DNA of 64,000 bases. Source: Sordaria brevicollis. Its lineage: Eukaryota > Ascomycota > Sordariomycetes > Sordariales > Sordariaceae. Of this stretch, positions 26,099 through 37,281 are shown piece after piece. Made by a program: the position numbers and the translations under genes. The stretch covers positions 1,550,001 through 1,614,000 of the forward strand of contig JAUTDP010000004.1 in assembly GCA_033439795.1 (NCBI GenBank). The letters are read 5' to 3'. Numbering within the stretch: the first letter of the stretch is position 1; every line of letters begins with the position of its first letter. Under the pieces are notes generated by a model that worked only from the letters and a program-made list of their open reading frames with translations, was not told where the DNA came from and ran no database searches.

Positions 26099-26562
26099 GT
26101 AAGTAAGTAAGAGTCTTATTCCCTAGCTAAATCTATAGCGCTAATATAATATAAGGTCTATCTCCGATTCCCCGTAAAATAAAATTGTAAACATTAAACG
26201 CCCCGGATAAAAACCCCGGCTATATTTCCCGGCGCGGACCTATCCGCGCCGCTTCTTTAACGTTCTATAATCGTAATATATACTTATTATTAATACGATT
26301 AATATCCGTCTTATCCCTTTTATTTACCGTTATATTAGAATATTAGACCGCTCCGCCTTTTTAATCCGCTATTCCGTCCTTTATTTATTATTACTTTCCA
26401 CTTTTTATTCTTCTATTTATTTACCCTTCTAACCGCTATTAAACTTCCTAACCGTTAAATTTTCTTTTATTCCTTTTATCCTTTTCTTCCCCCTATTATA
26501 ATTACGTTTCTACTATAATTTATATTAATGTAAAGATTTCCCTCCTTTAAATATAAAAACCT

Positions 26563-27727
26563 TTATCCCCCGGGCCTTTCTAAATTTTTCCTTCCTTTGA
26601 TAATAATAATAATCGATTCGAAATAATTATTCCCTATTAAAAATATATTAAAGCGTTCTATAAAATAATAAAAACCTCCGACGAAAACGAAAACGAAAAT
26701 TTATTTCCCCCTTACCCTCCTTCGCTAACCCTTATATTTAATATAATTAATACCGATATTGAAATTAATTTCGAACGTATTATTAAATTCTTTATTAATA
26801 ATAAATTCTTCTATATATTAGAAAAAGGGTAAATCTTCCCTCCGCTATATTCTATCCTTATATTAACCTTTTTAAAATTATATTTATATTCCCTTATATT
26901 TCGCCTATATTTTTTAATTAATTAAAGCCTTTTTTACCTTTATATCTATTTTGGGTTATAATATTTATATAAAAACCGTCGTTAAATCGACCTATTATAT
27001 CCCTAATTACCCGAATAAATTATTATCCTTTATTTCGTTAACGTTTTTATTCTAATTCGTTTTTAAATAAATTTAATTAAATTACCTAATATATTTTAAC
27101 GGTTTTATATTATATAATTAATACGCTTCGCGGCTTCTATAATTTCTATAATACTTTTTAAAATAAAATCGTTATTAAAAACCTAATTAATAGCAAATTC
27201 CGCGATTATTTTATCCATTTCCACATCGTCGTTAAAGAATTTACTAATACGATTCGCCTTCGCTTTATTAATAATAATTTTATTAATACCCTTAAACAAT
27301 TTATTTACTATAGAAAGTAATTAATTAATAATTACCTCTAAAAAAATTATTACGAATTCCTCTTTTCTAATAAAAATAATTTAATCGGCGGTTATATTCC
27401 TTCGGGTAATATCCCCTATAATAATAATAGTAATTTACCCTATAATAATAATAATAATTTACTTCGTAATAATAATAATAGAATTCCCCCGAATAATAGC
27501 GGTATTTATATACCTTTTTATGATAATTCCCCGATAGAAATTAATTCGCCGGCTATTTATCCTACCGATTCCATTTTTATTAATAATAATTAATTCGCTT
27601 AACGTTAATTCGTAATTAATATTATACGCTAATATATTCGTTAATTTAACGAATAGAACTATTTATTCGCCAATAATAATAAAATATTAAAGGTTTTAAT
27701 TAATCGTAAAAAGAAATAATAATTAAA
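26563..27727 (-). pseudogene. L8 third reading frame remnant
   Basis: Collinear with L3 7660-8824, minus strand, with RIP stops. Unknown function. Confidence 0.55.
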
Positions 27728-27826
27728 TAAATCGTCGCCTTTACGGCCTAATAAATTCTTAATTAAATAGAAATTTTCCCCCATTTTCGTTCTAATATAT
27801 TAATAAATAAAAATAAAAGAAAAGGA

Positions 27827-30525
27827 AGAAAAGAAAATTAAAAATAACGAGCGAATTCGTTTCGCCTCTCCTTTTTTAATTCGATTACTAAGCGGTATTT
27901 ATTTAATCGTTTTAATTAAAATATTTATAATAAAACTCTTTCGGCCTTAATTTTATCGTTTAAATAAATTTAGAATTATTCTTACGTTTACGGCTAATTA
28001 ATTATTACGAATTATATATTTACTATCCGGAAATATTCGAATATAATATAATAAAACGTCTCCTATCTTAATCCGTATAAATAAATAAAAGTATTAATAT
28101 CGGGGATTCTCTTTTAAAAAAGGAAAGCCTTAAAGCCGATTACCTCCATTCTTATTTAAACGAAGAAAGAGTTCTTCGCTTTTATTAATAAATAATAATC
28201 CTTATTATTTTCCGAAAGTTAGGTTCTCTTCCACTTCTTTTTTTTTTAACCGATTATATACTATTTTATTGTAATATTATTAAACTTCGGGTCGAAATTA
28301 ATAATTATAAATTTATACCGCCGATTTAATTTAATTACTATTATTATTAATTGATAATTATAATACGATATTTATTTTCTCTTCGTAGCGTCTTCTAATT
28401 ATATTTTTTAATCGAGGGTTAAAGGTTTTAGCGGTTATAATAATTAAATAAATATACCCGTTACCGGGGGTAGTCTTATTATAATTATTATAAGGTTCTC
28501 CATTAATATTTATTTTTCCGCTTATTTAATTTTAGTAATATTATTTTCCGGTTTATTAATAAATAGTCGACCTTTTATTCGTTTTATTTAAATATAGTTA
28601 ATTATTTAAATTATTATTCTTCGGACGAATTTAATTTAATCTATATAAGTAAATTTCTTTTCGAAAGCTTTTACCTATTTATTAAAATAAAGGTTAAATA
28701 ATAGGTAAAAAATTTCCGTTTTAAAATTCCATATTAACGTAACCTTATATACTTTAATAACGATTTTTAAATATTTAATTTAATATTTAATTAATTTAAT
28801 TATTATTTTTCGGGGTTTATTATATATTTTTATTAGTTAATAAAAAGTTAAAATTTTATATATAATCGCGCTTCGAATATATTTAGTATAAATCTCCTTC
28901 GTACGAATAAAAGAATAACCCTAAATTTTTATAATTAATTAGGTTAGTATATTCGTTTAAATTTTTATTTTCTTTTTAATAACTTCCGCGTAAATTCGAT
29001 AATTAAATTTATAATTTAATTAAATATTTAGGAATTTTATCAATTCCGTTGGTCGAAATATAATATCCCCGAATTAAAAAATCTCCGTTCTTAATACCCT
29101 CGTCCGCGTAAAATATATTAATTCCGTTTTATTCGTTTCAAACTCTATATTTCTCTCCCTTACCCATTCGGAATAAATTTCCTATACTATTTAAAATATC
29201 CTATAATTCTCTTTAATAATTTTCATTATAATAATAATATTAATATTATTAGCGAAGCCAATTATAATTATATTTTTAACCGTAATTAATTTATAATATA
29301 ATAAAGTAATAAAAAGGATAAAAAAAATTAGGGAAAGGGGGGAGCCTTAAAGTATTCCGGCTTTTATAATATAGGGAGCGGATATTTCGTCGTCGAAAAA
29401 GAGGGAACCTCTTTATTTATTAACGAAATTCGCTATTGATTTGAAAATTTATTATAGGAATTATATTTCCTATAGGGTATATAATAATTATTTATAATTA
29501 ATTTTATTAAATACGCTTTTAAAATTAAAGAATATTAGCGACGTAACGGTTCCGAATTTTTAAATTATATATATAATATCCGTAATAATACGGATAGTAA
29601 ATTTAATTAAATAATTTACCCGATTATTTATTTAACCCTTTAATAAGAGGTTAAATTCTTCCGCGGTTTAAATAAACTTTTTAATAACGAACGCTTCGAA
29701 GATTTTTCTAACGTTATTTAATAATAAAATTAGCCTTTACACGCCGGTTAACTTTTATTATACGGTAATTTTTCTTAGCTTTTTAAAAATAATTATTTTC
29801 GTATTCTTAAACCGTTATAAGAAATATTTAAAATAAAAACTCGTAATTATAAAAACGGCTATAATTTTTCGGAATAATTCTCTATAAATTTTTAAAAATC
29901 TATTCGAATATTAATCGACGTTTAATATTTTATTCGGAATTATCCGAAATAAAACCTCCTAAATATCTTCTTTAGTAATTAATTCGTTAATAAATAACGA
30001 ATCGCTAATATTTAAAGGAAGGGTTTAATTAAGTAAATAATTTAAAAAGATATTTACTTTCGGGAAAAAACGTTCGGCGAGAATATTCGTTTTATTATTA
30101 TAATTTTCGATTTTTTTTACTCCCTCGTATTATTTGAAAATTAAAAATTTGGGCGGGTTTATTAATAAATAATTTCGGGTACGGGCCTATTTTTCGAAGG
30201 TTTAAAATTTATTTAAATTTTTCGACGCCCTTTCAACGCTTTTTCGTTATATTATTTATTAAATTTTCGCGTTAATCCTTCTTTTTTTTATTAATACCTC
30301 TACAAATTTTGCCTAATTTAAGGATATCCTTTCCCTATATTACTTTTACTATTTCCGTTTCGCATTTTTCGTCGCTATTTTATATTCTAGCGTTTACTAC
30401 TTCGTTCTTCTCCCTCGACTTTTCTTCCAGTGCGGGACGAACTCCTCCGCTATACTTATAAGTTCTCCGTCGAGCCTATTGAATGTAAGCTCCAATTCCT
30501 CCTTCGTATCGATCCTCGCCGGGAC
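27827..30525 (-). pseudogene. L8 ORF2 fragment (RT and C-terminus)
   Basis: Minus-strand ORF2 lacking the endonuclease core. The RT active site at about 29235-29260 reads G-F-A-N-N, so both catalytic Asp residues are lost. It was truncated on arrival and then RIP-mutated. Confidence 0.8.
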
Positions 30526-30541
30526 CTATTTTAATAAATAA

Positions 30542-33112
30542 ATAAGGGCTTTCGAAAAGAAATTCGCTTATACGGATTAGGTTAAATTCGTTTAAAGAAT
30601 AATAACCTAAATAATTAATTATATTTAAATAAAACGAATAAAAAGTCGATTATTTATTAATAAACTGGAAAGTAGTACCGTTAAAATTAAATAGGCGGAG
30701 GAATAAATACCGACGGAGAACCTTATAACGATTATAATAAGACTGCCCCTAATAATAGGCGCGATTATTTAATTATTATAGCCGCCGGAACTTTTAACCT
30801 TCGATTAAAAAATATAATTAGAAGATATTATAAAGAGAGAATAAATATCGTATTATAATTATTAATTAATAATAGCGGTAGCCAAATTAAATTAACGGTA
30901 TAAATTTATAATTATTAATTTCGACCCGAAATTTAATAATATTACGATAAAACGGTATATAATTAATTAAAAAAAGAAGAAGCGGAAGAAAACTTAACCT
31001 TCGGAAGATAATAAAGATTATTATTTATTAACGAAAACGAAAAATTCTTTCTTCGTTTAAGCGAGAACGGAAGTAATTGGCTTTAAGGCTTTCTTTTTTT
31101 AAAAGAGAATCCCTAATATTAATACCCCTATTTATTTATATAAATTAAAACGAGAAATATTTTATTATATTACGTTTCAATATTTCTAGATAATAAATAT
31201 ATAATTCGTAATAACCGATTAGCCGTAAACGTAAGAATAATTCTAAATTTATTTAAACGATAAAATTAAGGCTAAAAGAATTTTATTATAAATATTTTAA
31301 TTAAGACGATTAAATAAATACCGCTTAGTAATCGAATTAAAAGAGGAATAACGAAACGAATTCGTTCGTTACTTTTAATTTTCTTTTCTTCCTTTTCTTT
31401 TACTTTTATTTACTAATACGCTAAAACGAAGACGGGGGAAAATTTCTATTTAATTAAAAATCTATCGAACCGCGGAGACGATAACTTATTTAATTATTAT
31501 TTCTTTTTATAATTAATTAAAGCCTTTAATATTTTATTATTATTAGCAAATAAACGGTTTTATTCGTCGAATTAACGAATATATTAATATATAATATTAA
31601 TTACGAATTAATATTAAACGAATTAATCATTATTAATAGGAACGGGATTAATAAAACGAATAGCCGGCGAATTAATTTCTATCGGAAAATTACTACGGGA
31701 AGGTATACGAATATTATTACTATTTTAAAGAATTCTACCGTTACCGTTATAAAATAAACCACCGTTATTACTATAGGGCAAATTATTATTATTATTATAG
31801 GAAATACTATTTAAAAGAATATAACCGCTAATTAAATTATCTTTATTAAAAAGGAGGAATTCGTAATAGCCTTTTTAAAAATAATTATTAACCGATTACT
31901 TTCTATAGCGAATAAATTATTTAAGGGTACTAGTAAAGCCGTCGTTAATAAAGCGAAAGTAAATCGCGCTAATAAATTCTTTAATAATAATACGGAAACG
32001 GATAAAATAATTACGGAATTCGCTACTAATTAAATCTTTAATAATAATTTTATTTTAAAAAGTATTATAGAGATCGTAAAAACCGCGAAGCGTATCGATT
32101 ATATAATATAAAATTACTAAAGTATATTAAATAATTTAATTGAATTTATTTAAGAGCGAATGAAAATAAGAAATATTAACGATATAGAAAATAATAATTT
32201 ATTTAGGTAATTAAAAATATAATAAATCGATTTAATAATAATTTTTATATAAATATTATAATTTAAGACGGACGTAAAAGTAAGAAGGGCTTTAATTAAT
32301 TAAAAGGTATAGGCAAAATATAAAGGAATACGGATATAGCTTCGGAAAAATTAATATAAAAATAGAACGTAATAAAAGGAAAATTTACCTTTTCTCCGGT
32401 ATATAAAAAAATTTATTATTAATAAAGAATTTAATAATACGTTCGAAATTAATTTTAATATCGGTATTAATTATATTAAATATAGGGGTTAACGAAGGAG
32501 GGTAAAAGGGAAATAAATTCTCGCTTTTATCTTTATTAGAAATTTTTATTATTTTACGGAATATTTTAATATATTTTTAATAAAGAATAATTATTTCGAA
32601 TTAATTATTATTATTAAAGGAAGGAAAAGCTTAAAAAAACTTAGGGGATAGGGGGTTTTTATATTTAAAGGAAGGAAATCCTTATATTAATATAAATTAT
32701 AATAGAAATATAATTATAATAAAGGGAAGAAGAGAATAAAAGGAATAAAGGAAAGTTTAATAATTAGGAAGTTTAATAACGGTTGGAAGGGTAAATAAAT
32801 AGAGGAATAAAAAGTGGAAGGCGGTAGTAAATAAAGGACGGGATAGTAAATTAAAAAAGCGGAACGGTCTAATATTTTAGCGTAATAGTAAATGGAAGGG
32901 ATAAAACGGATATTAATCGCGTTAGCGGTAGGTATGTACCGCGATTGTAAAATGCCGAAGAAACGGCGCAAATAAGTCCGCGCCGGGAAATATAGCCGGG
33001 GTTTTTATCCGGGGCGTTTAACGCCTACGGTTTCATCCTACGGGGAATCGGAGATAGACCCTATACTATATTAGCGCTATAGATTTAATTAGGGAATAAG
33101 AATCTTACTTAT
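30542..33112 (+). mobile_element. LINE copy L7, right part
   Basis: L7 continues after L8 from the ORF2 C-terminus to the 3' end. The last 180 bases (from about 32930) are less mutated than the body. The end is AATCTTACTTA-like. Confidence 0.87.
31480..32651 (+). pseudogene. L7 third reading frame remnant
   Basis: Collinear with L3 7660-8824; ends with GGATAG at 32646-32651. The charged helical region and the C-terminal hydrophobic stretch are recognisable. Unknown function. Confidence 0.55.
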
Positions 33113-33952
33113 AATTAATAAGGGAAAGTCCGGCACGTTTTCGACGGAAAGTAAAGGAAGTAAAAGTATCTTTTTAAGGGTAAAATTAAGGAAATTTATA
33201 ATACTTTATAATTAATTTACAATAGGGTTATATTTTTTTAATTAAGGGAAATTAAAAATAATATTAAAGTTATTAAAAGGCTAAACGAAGAGAGTAAAAC
33301 GATTTATAAAAGAATTAATAGAATAAAATATAATATAAATATAAAAAATAGAATTATTTTCGCAATTATCGGTTAAGCGGAGGGTATAGGGGCGGTAAAG
33401 AAGTATTAAAAGGAGAATATATTATTATATAAAAAAAGAATTAATAAAGCCTATTAACGAATATCCGGAATTAATTATTATAAAATATAGCGTTTCGGGG
33501 GTATTATTAGAGCGAATAGAATTTAAAAAAAAGAAATTAATATTTAATTTTATAAAATATAAATATAAATTTTTTAATTCTTTTATATTATATTTTTAGC
33601 GGCGATTTTTATTAAAAATTAGGTTTTTTCCGCTTTAAGCGTCGGCGTCGAAGCCGGAGCGTTTTAAATAAGAATAGGGGCTTAAACTTTATATTTCGCT
33701 TTAATTATATAAATTATAATATAATAGCCGGCTTTATTACAATATATATATAGGCCTTTTATTTTGCGGCGGGCTTATTCCTCTATAGAAATAGGGCTAT
33801 TGAATTTCCCTATAGGGGTAAAAACTTTATTAAAGAATATAAAGTTATTAACGGATTAAGTAGGGGTAAATAACGAAATATTAGTATAATAATTAATATT
33901 TAATAAATTAATAATAAATTTATAGGAAAAGTCTATTTAATTTTCGAAATCG
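33113..33952 (+). pseudogene. Unassigned RIP-mutated sequence, part 1
   Basis: This is not LINE, LTR or MULE sequence. Around 33255-33420 one plus-strand frame is nearly open and lysine/arginine rich. Another frame, from about 33640, runs to the L9 insertion at 33952 and continues beyond it without a shift (see 34695-36255). RIP damage suggests either another copy elsewhere or spreading from neighbouring repeats. I do not recognise a family; it could be a host gene remnant or an old element. Confidence 0.4.
33942..33952. repeat. Target site duplication of L9 (left copy; right copy 34695-34705)
   Basis: The 11-base direct repeat TTTCGAAATCG on both sides of L9. Deleting L9 and one repeat copy restores a continuous reading frame in the flanking remnant. 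Confidence 0.88.
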
Positions 33953-34694
33953 TAAGTAAGATTCTTATTCCCTAATTAAATCTATAGCGCTAATATAGTA
34001 TAGGGTCTATCTCCAATTCCCCGTAAAATAAAACTATAAGTATTAAACGCCCCGAATAAAAACCCCGGCTATATTTCCCGGCGCGGACCTATCTACGCCA
34101 CTTCTTCGGCGTTTTATAATTGCGGTATATACTTACCGTTAATGCGATTAATATCCATCTTATCCCTTCTATTTATTATTATATAAAAATATTAAACCGT
34201 TCCGCCTTTTTAATCCGCTATTCCGTCCCTTATTTATTACCGCTTTCTACTTTCTATTCTTCTACCTATTTACTTTTCTATCTATTATTAAACCTTTTAA
34301 TTATTAAATTTTCTTTTATTCTTTTTATTTTCTTCTTTCCTTTATAACGGCTATATTTCTATTATAGTTTATATTAACGTAAAAACTTCCTTCCCCTAAA
34401 TATAAAAACCCTTTATCCCTTAGGCCTTTTTAAACTTTTCCTTCCTTTAATAATAATAATAATCGATTCGAAATAGTTATTCCCTATTAAAAACGTATTA
34501 AAGCGTTCCGTAAAATAATAAAAACCTCCGACGAGGATAAGGGCGAAAATTCGTTTCCCCCTCGCCCTCCTTCGCTAACCCCTATATCTAATATAGTTAA
34601 TACTAATACTAAAATTAACCTCGAGCGTATTGCCAAACGCCTTACTAGCAACAAATTCTTCCACATGCCGGAGAAAGGGTAAGTCCTCCCTCCG
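33953..34694 (-). mobile_element. LINE copy L9, 742-bp 3' fragment
   Basis: Minus-strand, strongly 5'-truncated LINE holding the 3' end and the last 95 or so codons of the third frame. The truncated edge (34615-34694) is nearly free of RIP and keeps CpA/TpG, giving a clean view of the third frame. The part nearer its 3' end is more mutated. Confidence 0.9.
34411..34694 (-). pseudogene. L9 third reading frame, C-terminal piece
   Basis: Read from 34694 leftward the frame gives E-D-L-P-F-L-R-H-V-E-E-F-V-A-S-K-A-F and continues with few changes. One TAG corresponds to a TGG in L11, so it is RIP damage. This is the best-preserved coding stretch of the third LINE frame in the window. Confidence 0.65.
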
Positions 34695-34705
34695 TTTCGA
34701 AATCG

Positions 34706-36255
34706 TTAAAGGCTAGGTAATTAACGTTAATAACGTTAATAAAAATATTTTAAAAGCGCTTATTAATCTTCGATTTAAAGGTATTAATATAATAGCAAAT
34801 ATTAAATTCGTAGGAATCGGCGAATTTAATAAACGTAAAAATAAAATCGGCGAAAGGAAGGGTATTTTATTATAAATAGTTTATTTGCCGGATTATTTTA
34901 ATATAAATATTAAAAGTAATATAATATAGGTTAAATTATTTAAAAAGATTTTAAAAATCGATAAAACCTACGGGCTAAATAATAGAATTTTAAAGGGAGG
35001 TTATAATTATATCGATTTTAGAACGAATATATATAAAAACGTCGTTAAAAAAGCGTTAGGAAATATAAAAGATTTAATTAGTAAATATTAAATAAATAGC
35101 GTAATTAATAACGAATTTAATATTAATAAAAAATTTTTAATTAATATATTCCTTTTATTATTTTACGAAAAAACGTTCGGCGCTAATAAAAATAGGAGGT
35201 TTAATACTATAAATATAATTAAATAAAAAAGGGGATAGAAAAAAAAGAGCGATAAATAAGGGTTAGAAATTAATTTAATTAGCGATATATTAACGAATTT
35301 AGGACGTAATTTCGGCGACGCGTCGGTTAATTTTAAATTAGGTAATATTAATTCGTTAATCGGTTATATTAATTTAAATAGTCTAAAAGCAAACGGCGGC
35401 CTTAAATTCGGAAACGCAGAGGAGGGTTTAATTGGTCTATTTCTATACTTCGGTAATTTCTTAAATAAATTTAACAATATAGCCGCGAAATTGGGCTTTA
35501 AAACGGTTAATAATATTAAAATTTATTATAATTTGGGCTTAGGCGTTATAAACGTAATTTTAAGCGTAATTAAATTAAATTTTAATAATATCGAAGTAAA
35601 TACGGAATTAAGAAAAGAATTCAGAATCCGCCTTTATAATATTTATAAAACGAAAAAGGTCGTCCTTTAAATTATAAATAATAATATTAATATAAAGCTA
35701 ATTATAAGAAGGAAAGAGGTTAATAGCGAAAATTTATTATTCGCTATTAGAATTAAGGCCCGGGGTATTTATACTAGACGTTTCGGGGCTATTTAGGTTT
35801 ATAGTTAGGATTGGGTTTGGGTTTAAATAGGCGTAAAAGTAGAGAAAAATTAATAATACTTAATCGTAAGGTTAGTAAAGGGTCGGTAATATTTAATCGA
35901 AATAGTAATTAATAAGAAGGATAAAGGATTTTATAGAAAAGGGTTCGATAAAATTTAATTAGAAAAGATTAATATTATTTCTATAAATTAATTAAAATAA
36001 AACGTTTAATAAACGTTGGGCTATTAGTTATAAAAAGGTATAATAAATTATTACGATACCGATTTAGTAGAGGCTTAAAGAAGACGTATTATTATACGAA
36101 GGGGAGAAGATCGAAAGAGAGTAGCGAAAATTCTACTCCCGGACTATATATATAAGTAAGGTGGAGATATAATTGTGGGTACGATTGTGCTCCGCTGGTG
36201 GTTCGGTGCCAAGACGCCTAAGGAGCGTTGCCGATAATTTAGTGCCGTAATAACG
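34706..36255 (+). pseudogene. Unassigned RIP-mutated coding remnant, part 2
   Basis: The frame entering from 33952 continues here for roughly 350 codons (to about 35800), with stops of the RIP type. A stretch near 35400-35640 is almost open and reads like a folded protein (for example G-L-F-L-Y-F-G-N-F-L-N-K-F). Lys, Asn and Ile are inflated by RIP. Together with part 1 it suggests a protein of several hundred residues. I recognise no domain and do not assign a function. Confidence 0.4.
36160..36255. other. Low-RIP patch at a rearrangement junction
   Basis: About 95 bases rich in TpG and CpA, unlike the strongly mutated DNA on both sides. It ends exactly where L10 starts in mid-element. It may be an edge effect of RIP or a piece brought in by the rearrangement that cut L10. 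Confidence 0.5.
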
Positions 36256-37027
36256 AGTCGGCTCCTTTTTAAAGGTAATAAATTATATACGCTATTATTA
36301 TATTTATATAAGGAGTTTTTCGGCTTTTAAACTAATTTTATCTTTTAAATCCTAATCGAAATAATAGAGGTTAAAATTTCTAACAGTTAGAATTTAATAT
36401 TTTATTAAAGGTCTTTCCTTAAAGAATTCGAAGAGGGGAAACCCCTATTTATATTCTAATATTCTATATATTTTAATAAAGGAATAAATCGAATAAACGG
36501 TTAATAACTCCTTTAAATTTTTAAATATTATAAAAGCCTAATCTTTTCCAATATAGAAATTTAAATCCCTAAAATTCTATTTTTTATTTATATAAATAAC
36601 CGCCTTCCCTTTTTTTAAATAATTTACCCCGATATATTTACCGCCCCGTAAATAATAAATATCTTCGTTTAAATTCCTACCCGGCTTTTAAATTATTATA
36701 ATATCGTAAATCTCTTCCTATTCGAATAGCAATTTCCTTCTTTTATACAATTTCCCTATATTTTAATAGAATATTTTCAATTAAATTATTAATTATTTTA
36801 TAAAGGAATATCTTTTAATTCCGTAAGTAAAATAGGAATGGGAATTTTTTTTTTAAAAATAATTAATTTAATAGCGGCGATTAAATTAACGCCGTTCCGA
36901 ATACTTAAGCTTTAAAAATTCGTAAATATATTTATTAAGCCTTTAACCGTTAATTTTAATTTAATAGAAGGCCCGCTAATCCGTTTATAAATATAGCTTC
37001 TATTTTTACTTTTAAATTCCCTCTTAT
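36256..37027 (-). mobile_element. LINE copy L10, left segment (endonuclease part)
   Basis: Minus-strand LINE that begins abruptly at L3-equivalent position about 4616, with about 4.7 kb of its 3' part missing. It continues across the LTR element at 61968. The endonuclease G-D-F-N block at 36370-36384 reads R-N-F-N, so even the catalytic Asp is lost. The lack of a 3' end is not a normal integration product and points to deletion or recombination. Confidence 0.85.
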
Positions 37028-37281
37028 TATTACGGCGCTAGCGGACAGGGTCCCTGTCTGGCGGACCGGTTGTCGCTCGGGCGGTCACCTAATAAAGGTT
37101 AACCGCACCAGCGTACGTAATTGCGTGCCGCCTTCGTAGGTCGCCCGCGCCCAGGCATAAAACCCTAGCGCAGGGCGCGCCCTTTATTCGTTTTCTTCTT
37201 TTCTTCTTCATTTTATAATTCTATAATAGACCTAAATTCAACGTATTAAACTTATTTCTCGTAACTACGTCGCTCGTAATA
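37028..37281 (+). repeat. 5' LTR
   Basis: 254 bp, matching 61709-61962. It begins TATTACGG and ends CTCGTAATA, which fit TG...CA ends after RIP. The left half (37036-37190) keeps many CpA/TpG; the right half is more mutated. A TATA-like CATAAAA lies at 37156-37162, followed by a GC-rich palindrome GGCGCGCC. Confidence 0.93.

Larger units (their letters stand above)
26099..30525 (-). mobile_element. LINE copy L8, 5'-truncated, inside L7
   Basis: A 4,427-bp minus-strand copy with its 3' end at 26099 (tail of three or more TTAC units) and 5' truncation at L3-equivalent position about 4862, near the end of the endonuclease. The last 100 bases at the truncated end (30425-30525) are lightly mutated. 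The GC hairpin in the 3' end is intact. Target duplication of 16 bases. Confidence 0.9.

Noticed and set aside
33101..33130. Target duplication for L7
   Set aside because: Flanks at about 21690-21705 and 33113-33128 are only loosely alike and need transversions, so I do not call one.
36165..36235. Possible tRNA (GGTTCGGTGCC looks like a B box)
   Set aside because: No matching A box, acceptor stem or anticodon arm could be formed.
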